From Micromonospora phaseoli (GTDB lineage: Bacteria; Actinomycetota; Actinomycetes; Mycobacteriales; Micromonosporaceae): a stretch of DNA of 64,000 bases. The position numbers and the translations under genes are program-made. Where the stretch lies: NCBI RefSeq assembly GCF_900109115.1, contig NZ_FNYV01000011.1, positions 62,001 through 126,000 of the forward strand, in the 5' to 3' direction. The notes under the pieces are model-generated. The model was not told the origin of the DNA and did no database searches. It was given only the letters and a program-made list of their open reading frames with translations. Of this stretch, positions 8,439-17,219 are shown piece after piece (positions within the stretch are counted from its first letter, which is position 1; the number at the start of each line of letters is the position of its first letter).

Positions 8439-10238
8439 TCAGCCGCGGTAGATGTCGGCGATTTCCGCCGCGTAGGTCTTGTGGACGACCTGGCGCTTGA
8501 CCTTGAGCGAGGGGGTCAGTTCGCCGGTTGCCTCGGTGAAGTCGCGCGGCAGGATCCGGAAGACCTTGATCGCCTCGGCCTGCGAGACGGACTCGTTGGC
8601 CCGGTTCACGGCGGCCTGGATCTCGGCCAGCAGCCCCTCGTGTCGGCGCAGCTGCTCGACCTCGGCGTCGGCGGGCAGCCCGGCCGACTCCAGCCAGGCC
8701 GGCAGGGCCTCCTCGTCGAGGGTGACCAGCGCGGCGATGAACGGCTGCCGGTCGCCCACCACCACACACTGACTGACCAGATGGTGCGCCCGGACCTGGT
8801 CCTCCAGGATGGCGGGGGCGACGTTCTTGCCGGCCGCCGTCACGATGATCTCCTTCTTCCGGCCGGTGATGGTCAGGTAGCCGTCACCGTCGAGGGAGCC
8901 GAGGTCGCCGGTGCGGAACCAGCCGTCGGCGGTGATCGCCTCGGCGGTGGCCGCCTCGTTGCGCCAGTAGCCCTGGAAGACGAGGTCACCGGAGATGAGG
9001 ATCTCGCCGTCGTCGTCGATGCGGATGGTCACGCCGGGAAGCGGCCGGCCGACCGTGCCCATCCGGGTGAAGTCGGGCAGGTTGGCCGAGGCGGCGGGAG
9101 AGGTCTCGGTCAGGCCGTACCCCTCGCAGACGCTCACGCCGACGCCCCGGAAGAAGTGGCCCAGCCGGGCGCCGAGCGGCGCCCCGCCGGACATCGCGTC
9201 GCGGCACCGCCCGCCGAGCGCGGCCCGGAGCTTGCCGTAGACCAGCTTGTCGAAGAGTGCGTGCTGGGCCCGCAGGGCCAGGCCCGGCCCGCCGGAGGTC
9301 TCCAACGCCTCGCTGTACGCGATGGCCACCGCCTCGGCCCGGGCGAAGATCTTTCCCTTGCCGGCGGCCTCGGCCTTCTGCTTGGCGCCGTTGTAGACCT
9401 TCTCGAAGACCCGGGGCACCGAGAGCACGAAGGTGGGCTTGACCTCCTGAAGCTGGGCGACCAGGTCCTTGGTGTCCGAGCAGTGCGCCATGGTGGCCCG
9501 CGCCTGCACCACACCGATCTGGATGAGTCGGGCGAAGGCGTGCGCGAGCGGCAGGAACAGCAGGGTCGACGCGTTGCGCCCGAACAGGTTCGGCAGCACC
9601 GGCACCGCGTTGGCGATGTCGGCGTACATGTTGCGGTGGGTCAGCACGCAGCCCTTGGGGCGGCCGGTGGTGCCACTGGTGTAGATGATGGTCGCGACGT
9701 CCGACGAGCGCAGTCCGGCGCGCCGGCGCTCGATCTCGGCCGGTTCCACCGCGGCACCGGCAGCCACCAGCTCGTCCACCCCGCCCAGGTCGATCTGCCA
9801 GGTGTGGGCGAGGTCGGGGACGCGGTCGCGGACGCCGGCCACCAGCGTGGCGTGCGCGGTGCTCTCCAGCACGGCGGCCACCGCGCCGGAGTCGGCCAGG
9901 ATCCAGGCGGCCTGTTCGGCGCTGGAGGTCTCGTAGATCGGCACGGTGACCGCGCCGGCCGCCCAGATGGCGTAGTCGACCAGGGTCCACTCGTAGCGGG
10001 TGCGGCTCATCAGCCCCACCCGGTCACCCGGCTGCACGCCGGCGGCGACGAGCCCGCGAGCGACCGCGACCACCTCGTCACGGAACTGCCGGCAGGTCAC
10101 GTCCGTCCAGGTGCCCGTCGCGTCGCGCCGGACGAACTGCACCGCCTCGGGTGCCTTCTCGGCGTTCTCCCAGACCGGGTCGGTGAGGTTGGCCGAATCG
10201 CCGACGGTGACGATCGGCGGGACGGAGAACTCGCGCAC
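8439..10238 (-). CDS. fadD15: Long-chain fatty-acid-CoA ligase, FadD15-like AMP-forming enzyme
   Basis: The 599-residue adenylate-forming enzyme has the P-loop-like A3 motif TIIYTSGTTGRPKGC, the A5 motif EGYGLTETSP, A7/A8 (TGDLGSLDGDGYLTITGRKKEIIV) and the C-terminal region LTPSLKVKRQVV. This architecture matches FadD15/FAA1-type ligases that activate fatty acids to acyl-CoA. GTG 10238 is preferred because GAGGG lies seven bases upstream; GTG 10244 is nearly on top of that site. The gene heads the operon that continues into the two-component system. It is a homologue of M. tuberculosis Rv2187, near PimB' and an SRPBCC gene as there. Confidence 0.9.
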   Translation of the reverse strand: MREFSVPPIVTVGDSANLTDPVWENAEKAPEAVQFVRRDATGTWTDVTCRQFRDEVVAVARGLVAAGVQPGDRVGLMSRTRYEWTLVDYAIWAAGAVTVPIYETSSAEQAAWILADSGAVAAVLESTAHATLVAGVRDRVPDLAHTWQIDLGGVDELVAAGAAVEPAEIERRRAGLRSSDVATIIYTSGTTGRPKGCVLTHRNMYADIANAVPVLPNLFGRNASTLLFLPLAHAFARLIQIGVVQARATMAHCSDTKDLVAQLQEVKPTFVLSVPRVFEKVYNGAKQKAEAAGKGKIFARAEAVAIAYSEALETSGGPGLALRAQHALFDKLVYGKLRAALGGRCRDAMSGGAPLGARLGHFFRGVGVSVCEGYGLTETSPAASANLPDFTRMGTVGRPLPGVTIRIDDDGEILISGDLVFQGYWRNEAATAEAITADGWFRTGDLGSLDGDGYLTITGRKKEIIVTAAGKNVAPAILEDQVRAHHLVSQCVVVGDRQPFIAALVTLDEEALPAWLESAGLPADAEVEQLRRHEGLLAEIQAAVNRANESVSQAEAIKVFRILPRDFTEATGELTPSLKVKRQVVHKTYAAEIADIYRG

Positions 10239-10385
10239 CTGCACTCCCTCGTGCTTTCGCTGGCCGGGTGGGGCCGCCGGGACGCGGGCGGCTCTGTCGA
10301 AACCTACCCGGCCGGCTGGCCGGCGGGCACACCGCAGGTGGGCGGCGCGTCCCGCGGGTGCCCGCGGGACGGGTAGCCTCCCCCC

Positions 10386-10841
10386 ATGGCGGACTCCTCC
10401 ACTCAGTCGATCATGATCGGCGCGTCACCGGACCGGGTGGCGGCGGTCATCTGTGACTTCCCGAGCTACCCGGAGTGGACCGACGCGATCCGCGAGGCCG
10501 AGGTCGTCGAGGAGTACGAGGACGGCTACGCCAGCCAGGTCCGGTTCGTCCTGGACGCCGGCGTGCTGGCCGACGAGTACGTGCTGGCGTACGCCTACGC
10601 CGAGGACCTGTCCCGCGTCGAGTGGCACCTGGTGGCCCCGTCGAAGATGCAGAAGGCCCAGCGGGGCGCGTACGACCTGGTCGCCACCGCCGACGGGGGC
10701 ACCACGGTGACCTACACCCTGGAGGTGGAGCTGGCGGTCGGGATGATCGGAATGTTCCGTCGCAAAGCCGAGAAAATGATCATGGATGCCGCGTTGAAGC
10801 AGCTCAAGCGCCGGGTAGAAGCAACCGGTGCGGCGCAGTGA
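10386..10841 (+). CDS. SRPBCC (START/polyketide-cyclase-like) family protein
   Basis: The 151-residue protein has an SRPBCC helix-grip fold: SIMIGASPDRVAAVICDFPSYPEW at the N-terminus and a long C-terminal helix (EKMIMDAALKQLKRRVE). Members bind hydrophobic ligands. This one corresponds to mycobacterial Rv2185c, which neighbours FadD15. It is divergent from the acyl-CoA ligase gene across a 147-bp shared promoter region. A lipid-related role is plausible but unproven. Confidence 0.85.
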   Translation: MADSSTQSIMIGASPDRVAAVICDFPSYPEWTDAIREAEVVEEYEDGYASQVRFVLDAGVLADEYVLAYAYAEDLSRVEWHLVAPSKMQKAQRGAYDLVATADGGTTVTYTLEVELAVGMIGMFRRKAEKMIMDAALKQLKRRVEATGAAQ

Positions 10842-10881
10842 CGCGTCCGGCGATCCGGTTGCCGCGGTAGAGGAGCCCAGC

Positions 10882-11589
10882 ATGGGTGCGACAGATCCGG
10901 GTTCGGCCCGGGAAGAGGCGGAGCGGCTGGTCGCCACTCTGCTGGCCACTGTGCGGCTGGCCGCCGCCGACCCCTCGGCGACGCCGTTCGGCCCGATCGG
11001 TGGGATCGTGACCGGTGTCCTGGGTCACAGCGGCGCCCCGGACGTTTCCCCTGGCTCCACCGGAAGTGGTTTCGCCACCGGTGCCGGTGAATGCCGTGTC
11101 TGCCCGGTCTGCCGGGGAATCGCCGCGTTGCGGGACCCGAGTCCCGAATTCGCCGAGCGACTGGCCACCGGCGCCGGTGATCTGGCCGCCGGACTGGCCA
11201 GCTTTCTGCGTGCCTTCGCCCCCGCCGAACCGCCCGCCGAACCGCCCGCCGACCCCCCGTCCGACCCTGCCGGCCCCGCCGCAGCCGGTCCCGACAGCGA
11301 CCACGTGTGGCGCGAGGCGACCCGTACCGGGCATGATTCTCAGCCGGCACCGGAGCGGGACGTCTGGTCCGCCGCGACCCGGGCGGAGGACGACGCCGTC
11401 CCGGCCGACGCGCCCGTCGACGCCGCCGGGCCGGTCGCGCCGACTGCGCGCCGGTCGTCGACCGACCGTCGCGTGGTGCCCGCCTCCCGGCTGCCCGACG
11501 GCGAGCCCGCGTCGGTCGGCGGCGAGCCCACGCCGGACGGCCCGGCCGTGCCCGGCGAGCGGCAGGGCGCACCAGGCGACGGAGCCTGA
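10882..11589 (+). CDS. Hypothetical protein with a CxxCxxC motif
   Basis: A 235-residue protein I do not recognise. Residues 1-110 are conserved-looking and helical and contain CRVCPVCRG, a possible metal site. The rest is low-complexity Pro/Ala/Asp-rich sequence (EPPAEPPADPPSDP) and probably disordered. ATG 10882 has GAGGAG six bases upstream; GTG 10828 inside the preceding gene is less likely. It lies between the SRPBCC and glucokinase genes, probably in one operon. Confidence 0.7.
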   Translation: MGATDPGSAREEAERLVATLLATVRLAAADPSATPFGPIGGIVTGVLGHSGAPDVSPGSTGSGFATGAGECRVCPVCRGIAALRDPSPEFAERLATGAGDLAAGLASFLRAFAPAEPPAEPPADPPSDPAGPAAAGPDSDHVWREATRTGHDSQPAPERDVWSAATRAEDDAVPADAPVDAAGPVAPTARRSSTDRRVVPASRLPDGEPASVGGEPTPDGPAVPGERQGAPGDGA

Positions 11590-11659
11590 CCACGGACGAC
11601 CCGCACCACCGGCGAAGGCAGGTGTGCGCGGGGTGGCACAGCAGAGGGGAGTGGCAGCG

Positions 11660-12607
11660 GTGACGCTGACCATCGGAGTCGACGTCGGTGGCACCAAGGT
11701 GGCCGGCGGTGTCGTGGACGACACCGGCAAGGTCCTCGTGCAGACCCGACGGGACACCCCCGCCGACGACGTCGGCAAGACCCGGGACGTCATCATCGAG
11801 CTGGTCACCGAGTTGGCCGCCGGCCACGAGATCCAGGCGGTCGGCATCGGTGCGGCGGGCTGGATCGACGTCAGCCGCTCCACCGTGCTCTTCGCCCCCA
11901 ACCTGGCCTGGCGCGACGAGCCGCTGCGGGCGTACGTCAGCGCGGCGGTCGGGCTGCCGGTGATCGTGGAGAACGACGGCAACGTGGCCGCCTGGGCGGA
12001 GTTCCGCTATGGCGCGGCCCGGCACGCGGACGACTCGATGGTCATGTTCACCATCGGCACCGGCGTCGGCGGTGGCATCGTGCTCGGCGGCGAGCTGGTG
12101 CGCGGTGCCCACGGCATCGCCGCGGAGCTGGGCCACATGCTGACCGTCCCCGACGGGCACCAGTGCGGCTGCGGGCGGCTCGGCTGCATCGAGCAGTACG
12201 CCAGCGGCAGCGCGCTGGTCCGTTTCGCCCGCGCCGCCGCACGGCAGGAGCCGCAGCGGGCGACCGCCCTGCTGGAGCTGGCCGACGGCGAGGCCGAGGC
12301 GATTACCGGGCCGATGGTGACGGCCGCGGCCAAGGGCGGCGACCCCGTCTCCGCCGAGTCGTTCGCCCAGGTCGGGCGCTGGCTCGGCACCAGCCTGGCG
12401 GACATGGCACAGATCCTCGACCCGCAGGTCCTGGTGGTCGGCGGCGGCGTCATCGACGCCGGTGACCTGCTCTTGGGGCCGACCCGCCGCTCGTTCACCG
12501 AGGCCCTCGCACAACGCAGCCGGCTGCCGGTGGCCGAGATCCGCCCGGCCGAGCTGGGCAACTCCGCCGGCGTCATCGGCGCCGCCGACCTGGCCCGGCG
12601 GATCTAG
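11660..12607 (+). CDS. glkA: ROK-family glucokinase
   Basis: The 315-residue ROK kinase phosphorylates glucose with ATP. The N-terminal phosphate loop is LTIGVDVGGTKVAGGVV, the catalytic Asp lies in VIVENDGNVAAW, and the ROK zinc signature is complete (LGHMLTVPDGHQCGCGRLGCIEQ split over His and three Cys). GTG 11660 sits about nine bases after AGAGGGGA; GTG 11651 abuts that site. In Streptomyces the homologue GlkA is central to carbon catabolite repression and also lies by an SRPBCC gene. The next gene starts on the base after its stop. Confidence 0.92.
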   Translation: MTLTIGVDVGGTKVAGGVVDDTGKVLVQTRRDTPADDVGKTRDVIIELVTELAAGHEIQAVGIGAAGWIDVSRSTVLFAPNLAWRDEPLRAYVSAAVGLPVIVENDGNVAAWAEFRYGAARHADDSMVMFTIGTGVGGGIVLGGELVRGAHGIAAELGHMLTVPDGHQCGCGRLGCIEQYASGSALVRFARAAARQEPQRATALLELADGEAEAITGPMVTAAAKGGDPVSAESFAQVGRWLGTSLADMAQILDPQVLVVGGGVIDAGDLLLGPTRRSFTEALAQRSRLPVAEIRPAELGNSAGVIGAADLARRI

Positions 12608-13312
12608 GTGACCCACCCCGGCGTGCCGCTGCGCGTCGTGTCGTACAACATCCACGGCCAGCGCGACGACACCGCCGCGCTGGCCGCGGTGATCCGCGAG
12701 GCGGCGCCGGACGTGGTGATCGTCCAGGAGGGGCCGCGCCGGTTCCGGTGGCGGGAGAAATCGGCCACGCTGGCCGCCTCGTTCGGCCTGGTGGTCGCCG
12801 CCGGCGGGCTGCCCGCGCTGGGCAACCTGCTGTTGACCAGCCTGCGGGTGCGGGTGGTCGACACCCGCTGCCGACGCTTCCCGCTCACCCCCGGCCGGCA
12901 TCTGCGCGGTGCCGCGTACGCCGACTGCCGGGTGGGCACCTCCGCGTGGTTCACCGTGGCCGGCTCGCACCTGTCCACCGACGCGGCCGAACGGCCGGGG
13001 CAGGCGGAACTTTTCCGGCGGGATGTCGCCGCCGCGCCTTATCCGGTGATCGCCGCCGCCGACCTCAACGAGGAACCGGGCGGGCCGGCGTGGACCACCG
13101 TCGCCCGCGGGCTGACCGACGCGGCGGTGGCGGTGGACCGGGGCGAGCGGTTCACCTACTCCTGCGCGGACCCCCGGCGGCGCATCGACGCCCTTTTCGT
13201 CGACCCGCGGATCACGGTGATCGACTATGACGTGGTGGACACGCCGCTGACCCGCCGGGCCAGCGACCACTTTCCGGTCCTGGTGGACCTGCTGCTGCCC
13301 GCCGCCGGCTGA
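12608..13312 (+). CDS. Endonuclease/exonuclease/phosphatase-family hydrolase
   Basis: The 234-residue EEP-fold protein has VVSYNIHGQ (metal Asn), VIVQEG (metal Glu), AGSHLSTD, IAAADLNEEPGG (catalytic Asp-Leu-Asn) and a terminal ASDHFPV (catalytic Asp-His). All active-site signatures of the superfamily are present, but the substrate (phosphodiester, lipid or nucleic acid) cannot be told. GTG 12608 directly follows the glucokinase TAG, implying translational coupling. Confidence 0.88.
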   Translation: MTHPGVPLRVVSYNIHGQRDDTAALAAVIREAAPDVVIVQEGPRRFRWREKSATLAASFGLVVAAGGLPALGNLLLTSLRVRVVDTRCRRFPLTPGRHLRGAAYADCRVGTSAWFTVAGSHLSTDAAERPGQAELFRRDVAAAPYPVIAAADLNEEPGGPAWTTVARGLTDAAVAVDRGERFTYSCADPRRRIDALFVDPRITVIDYDVVDTPLTRRASDHFPVLVDLLLPAAG

Positions 13313-13404
13313 CCGCCGGCCGCCGGCCGGGCTGGACATCCCGCTCCGTTGTGGAGAGGATTTCGCGCGACCCGGCACTCGTGCCGAGACGAAGGAGATC
13401 CCCG

Positions 13405-14811
13405 GTGCCCACCCCCACCGAGCACGGCCGGTCTGATCCGGAGACGACCACGCTCGCCCGAAGCCGCGACGGCCGCCCGGTCTCCGACCGGGGCGACACC
13501 GTCTGTGTCATCGGCGCCGGCGCCAGCGGCCTGACCGCCGTCAAGAACCTCGCCGAACACGGCTTCGGTGTCGACTGTTACGAGCGCGAGACCGGCATCG
13601 GCGGTGCCTGGAACTGGCGGCACGACCGCAGCCCGGTGTACGCCAGCACCCACCTGATCTCGTCACGGCCGTTCACCCAGTTCCCCGACTTTCCGATGCC
13701 CGACCACTGGCCGGACTACCCGCACCACAGCCAGCTGCTGTCGTACTTCGAGCGCTACGCGGACCACTTCGACCTGCGCCGGCACGTCTGGTTCGGCACC
13801 GAGGTGGTGCGCGTCGAGCCGGCGTCCGAGGAACGCTGGGACGTCACCACCCGCAGCACCGGTGGTTACGGCCCCGAGCGCACCTCCCGCTATGCCGCCG
13901 TGATGATCGCCAACGGGCACAACTGGTCGCCGAAGCTGCCCCGCTACGAAGGTCTGGAGCAGTTCCGGGGCGAGGTCATGCACGCCTCGTCCTACAAGGA
14001 CCCGGCCCAGCTGCGCGGCAAGCGGGTGCTGGTGGTGGGTGCCGGCAACACCGGCTGCGACATCGCGGTGGAGGCCGCCCAGCAGGCGTCGCGCTGCTGG
14101 CACTCGACCCGCCGGGGCTACTGGTACGCCCCGAAGTACGTCTTCGGTCGCCCCGCCGACCAGGTAAACGACACCCTGCTGGCGCTGCGCGTGCCGCTGC
14201 GGGTACGGCAGTGGCTCTACCACCGGACGCTACGGCTGACCGTCGGTGACCTGACCCGCTTCGGCCTGCCGAAGCCGGACCACCGGGTGTACGAGACGCA
14301 CCCGATCGCCAACAGCCAGCTCGTCTACTACGTCGGCCACGGCGCGATCGCCCCGGTACCGGACGTCGGGCGTTTCCACCCGCACTCGGTGGAGCTGGCC
14401 GACGGCCGGCAGATCGACCCGGACGTGGTCGTCTTCGCCACCGGCTACCTGCCGCGCTTCGAGTTCCTCGACGCCAAGATCCTCGGCGACGACGACGGCG
14501 TGGGCCGGCCCCGGCTGTGGCTCAACGCCTTCGTGCCGGACCATCCCACCCTGGCGGTGGCCGGGCTGGTCCAGCCGGACAGCGGCCTGTTCCCGCTGTC
14601 GCACTGGCAGGCGGTGCTGTTCGCCCGGCTACTGCGGTCGCGCACCACCGCGCCGCAGCGGGCCGGGGCCTTCGCCGCCCGGGTCCGCTCCGGTGCCGGC
14701 GAACGCTACGCGGGGCAGGTCAAGGACTCCACCCGGCACTGGTTCGAGGTCGGTCACGCCGACTACCTGCGTGCGCTGGAGCGCGCCCTGCGCGAGCTGG
14801 AGGGACAATGA
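13405..14811 (+). CDS. FAD-dependent monooxygenase (FMO/Baeyer-Villiger-like)
   Basis: The 468-residue flavoprotein has a first Rossmann site VCVIGAGASGLTAVK (glycines at 37-42), a second NADPH site LVVGAGNTGCDIA, and the FMO fingerprint FRGEVMHASSY (FxGxxxHxxxY). VVFATGYLPRFEF is the late ATG-like motif. Such enzymes insert one oxygen into amines, sulfides or ketones. GTG 13405 has GAAGGAGAT upstream at 13391. It ends in the linker mini-ORF that leads to an alpha/beta hydrolase. A Baeyer-Villiger enzyme plus esterase pairing is an inference. Confidence 0.88.
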   Translation: MPTPTEHGRSDPETTTLARSRDGRPVSDRGDTVCVIGAGASGLTAVKNLAEHGFGVDCYERETGIGGAWNWRHDRSPVYASTHLISSRPFTQFPDFPMPDHWPDYPHHSQLLSYFERYADHFDLRRHVWFGTEVVRVEPASEERWDVTTRSTGGYGPERTSRYAAVMIANGHNWSPKLPRYEGLEQFRGEVMHASSYKDPAQLRGKRVLVVGAGNTGCDIAVEAAQQASRCWHSTRRGYWYAPKYVFGRPADQVNDTLLALRVPLRVRQWLYHRTLRLTVGDLTRFGLPKPDHRVYETHPIANSQLVYYVGHGAIAPVPDVGRFHPHSVELADGRQIDPDVVVFATGYLPRFEFLDAKILGDDDGVGRPRLWLNAFVPDHPTLAVAGLVQPDSGLFPLSHWQAVLFARLLRSRTTAPQRAGAFAARVRSGAGERYAGQVKDSTRHWFEVGHADYLRALERALRELEGQ

Positions 14812-14837
14812 GCGAGCGAAGCGAGGCGACGGCGTGA
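14808..14837 (+). CDS. Linker mini-ORF (MSERSEATA) between the monooxygenase and hydrolase genes
   Basis: ATG 14808 overlaps the monooxygenase stop (ATGA) and has GGAGGG just upstream. Nine codons later its TGA overlaps the GTG of the hydrolase at 14834 (GTGA). This is the same arrangement as at 2050-2133 and 37868-37991, and its sequence is the GAGCGAGCGAAGCGAG repeat. Confidence 0.4.
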   Translation: MSERSEATA

Positions 14838-15652
14838 GCGAGCGGGTGCAGGTCATGCGGGGCTGGGAGTGGGCGCGGCCGGTCCGCCCGGTCCGCCGCG
14901 AGGTGCTCAGCGTCACCCCCCAACTGGAGGAGGGCCGGCCGCCGCTGTTGTTCGTGCCCGGCTTCGGGCACGGCGCCTGGGCGTACGCCGAGAACTGGCT
15001 CGGGCACACCGCCGCCCGTGGCTTCAGCGCGCACGCGGTGAGCCTGCGGGGGCACGGCGGCAGCGATCCGGCGCCGGAGGCGACGCTGCGGGCGTACGCC
15101 CACGACGTGGTCCAGGTGGCGGCGGGCCTGCCCAGCCGGGCGGTGCTGGTGGGGCACGGTGCCGGGGCCCTGGTGGTCGCGCACGCCCTGGCTCGCTATC
15201 CGGCCCGCGCGGCGGTGCTGGTGGCCCCGGTGCTCGGTGGTTGGGCGACGTTCGGCGCCGCGCTGCGCCGCAACCCCTTCGGCACCCTGCCGGCGGTGTT
15301 CGGCGGTGGGTTGCGGCTGAGCCGCCGGCAGCTGTTCAGCCGCGAGTTGCCCGACGCCGACGCCCGGCGGCACACCGCTCGGCTGGGCCGGGCCGCCCGG
15401 CGCGCCCAGTGGCAGCTGCTGACCGGGGCCGACCCGGAGCCGGCGGTGGGCAGTCCACCGGTGCTGGTGCTGGGCAGTCCGGACGACCGGGTGGTGCCCG
15501 CCTCGGCGCTGACCCGCGCGGCCCGGCGGTACGGATCGGCTCCGCTGCTCTTCCCCGGCATGGGGCACGACCTGATGCTCGACGCCCGGTGGCGGGAGCC
15601 GATCGACGCGATCCTCGACTGGCTGGTCAAGAATCCGGGCCGAGGCGGGTGA
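14834..15652 (+). CDS. Alpha/beta-fold hydrolase
   Basis: The 272-residue hydrolase has LLFVPGFGHGAWAY (oxyanion region), VSLRGHGGSD, and a nucleophile elbow reading VGHGAGALVV, in which the usual Ser of GxSxG is Ala (GHGAG). The acid VLGSPDDRVV and His GMGHDLM are present. The missing Ser nucleophile suggests a non-hydrolytic or altered activity. GTG 14834 has GAGG seven bases upstream and overlaps the linker mini-ORF stop; GTG 14846 and ATG 14855 are alternatives. Its last 26 bases overlap the convergent trehalose-phosphate synthase gene. Confidence 0.8.
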   Translation: MSERVQVMRGWEWARPVRPVRREVLSVTPQLEEGRPPLLFVPGFGHGAWAYAENWLGHTAARGFSAHAVSLRGHGGSDPAPEATLRAYAHDVVQVAAGLPSRAVLVGHGAGALVVAHALARYPARAAVLVAPVLGGWATFGAALRRNPFGTLPAVFGGGLRLSRRQLFSRELPDADARRHTARLGRAARRAQWQLLTGADPEPAVGSPPVLVLGSPDDRVVPASALTRAARRYGSAPLLFPGMGHDLMLDARWREPIDAILDWLVKNPGRGG

Positions 15653-17045
15653 GCAGCGAGTCGCTCTGGTCCAGGGTGGACAGATAGGAGCGGGCCCAGG
15701 CGCGGATGTCGTGCTGGTGCAGGTGCTCGCGCATGGCTCTCATTCGGGCGCGCGCGTCGGCCGGGTCGGCCCGCAACGCCGAGAGTAGGCCCTGCTTGAG
15801 CCCTTCCAGGTCGTGCGGGTTGACCAGGTACGCCTGTTGCAGCTCGGCGGCGGACCCGGCGAACTCGCTGAGCAGCAACGCACCGGTGTCGTCCACCCGG
15901 GCGGCGACGTACTCCTTCGCCACCAGGTTCATCCCGTCCCGCAGCGGGGTCACCGCCATCACGTCGGCGACCCGGTAGAGGGCGGCCAGCTCGGCGCGGT
16001 CGAACGGCTGGGTGAGGTAGTGGATCGCGGGCTCACCGACCCGGCCGAACTCGCCGTTGATCCGCCCGACCTCCCGCTCGACCCGGTCGCGGAGGATCTG
16101 GTACTGGCCGACCCGCTCCCGGCTGGGCACCGCCACCTGCACCAGCACCGTGTCGCGGACCTTCACGTGCCCGTGGGCGAGCAACTCGCTGTAGGCCTTG
16201 AGTCGCTGCTCGATGCCCTTGGTGTAGTCCATCCGGTCGACGCTGAGGATCACCTGGTCGGGGCTGCCCAGATCGCGGCGCAGCCGGCGGGCGCGCTCGA
16301 CCACGTCCGTCCGGCCGGCCAGCGCGGCCATCTCGGTGGTGTCGATCGAGACCGGGAAGGCGCCGATGCGGACCATCCGGTCGTCGACCGCGATCCGCCG
16401 GTCGGTCGCCGGCAGCCCCAGCACCTTCGTCACGAGCTGGGCGAAGTTGTGCGCGGCCTGGGCCCGCTGGAAGCCGACCAGGTCGGCGCCGAGCATCCCG
16501 CGCAGCAGTTCGGCGCGTCGGGGCAGTTGCATGAACAGCTCCGGCGGCGGGAACGGCACGTGCAGGAAGAAGCCGATCCGCAGGTCGGGCCGCAGGGTGC
16601 GGAGCAGCTCCGGCACCAGTTGCAGGTGGTAGTCCTGCACCCAGACCACCGCGCCGGTCTCGGCGACCTGGGCGGTGGCCTCGGCGAACCGCCGGTTGAC
16701 CCGCTGGTACGCGTCCCACCAGCGCCGGTGGTGCTGGGGCTGCTCGACCGCGTCGTGGTAGATCGGCCAGAGGGTCGCGTTGGCGAAGCCCTCGTAGTGG
16801 TCGCGCAGGTCGTCGCTGGTCAGCGGCACGCTGTACATCCGTACCCCGTCGATGTCGGGCAGGGCGGGCGCGGGACCGGTCCCGCCGGCCCAGCCGACCC
16901 ACGTCGCGGGGGCCTGCCGCAGGAGCGGATGCAGCGCGCTGACCAGCCCTCCGGGACTGCGGCGCCATTCGCAGGCGCCGTCCGGCGCCACACTGTCGTC
17001 GATGGGTAGGCGGTTGGCCACCACCACAAGGGAACTCTGTCGCAT
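15627..17045 (-). CDS. otsA: Alpha,alpha-trehalose-6-phosphate synthase (GT20)
   Basis: The 472-residue GT20 enzyme joins UDP- or GDP-glucose to glucose-6-phosphate. Signatures are [12 protein letters not shown] at the start, [57 protein letters not shown] (Arg/Lys phosphate binders) and [17 protein letters not shown] 17045 is chosen to match the family N-terminus; ATG 17054 and GTG 17081 also remain in frame. It probably acts in osmotic and desiccation protection. Confidence 0.92.
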   Translation of the reverse strand: MRQSSLVVVANRLPIDDSVAPDGACEWRRSPGGLVSALHPLLRQAPATWVGWAGGTGPAPALPDIDGVRMYSVPLTSDDLRDHYEGFANATLWPIYHDAVEQPQHHRRWWDAYQRVNRRFAEATAQVAETGAVVWVQDYHLQLVPELLRTLRPDLRIGFFLHVPFPPPELFMQLPRRAELLRGMLGADLVGFQRAQAAHNFAQLVTKVLGLPATDRRIAVDDRMVRIGAFPVSIDTTEMAALAGRTDVVERARRLRRDLGSPDQVILSVDRMDYTKGIEQRLKAYSELLAHGHVKVRDTVLVQVAVPSRERVGQYQILRDRVEREVGRINGEFGRVGEPAIHYLTQPFDRAELAALYRVADVMAVTPLRDGMNLVAKEYVAARVDDTGALLLSEFAGSAAELQQAYLVNPHDLEGLKQGLLSALRADPADARARMRAMREHLHQHDIRAWARSYLSTLDQSDSLLTRLGPDS

Positions 17046-17134
17046 CTCGGGCATTCCGATCAGCAGAGGAGTGACCGCCACGAGAAAGGAACAACCGGGC
17101 AGTCGGCGGGTGACGTGACGTACTGCGGTATTCC

Positions 17135-17145
17135 TACTGACAGTA
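17135..17145. promoter_or_regulatory. Palindrome upstream of otsA
   Basis: TACTGACAGTA is a perfect 11-bp palindrome in an unusually AT-rich 60-bp stretch about 90 bases upstream of the otsA start. A regulator site or promoter region is inferred only from position and composition. Confidence 0.3.
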
Positions 17146-17219
17146 AGTTACACCACTGTTACGCCCACTGGCGCGGGCAGTCGCCGTCCCGGTATCCGGG
17201 CGGCTCCCTGCGTGGCGAC

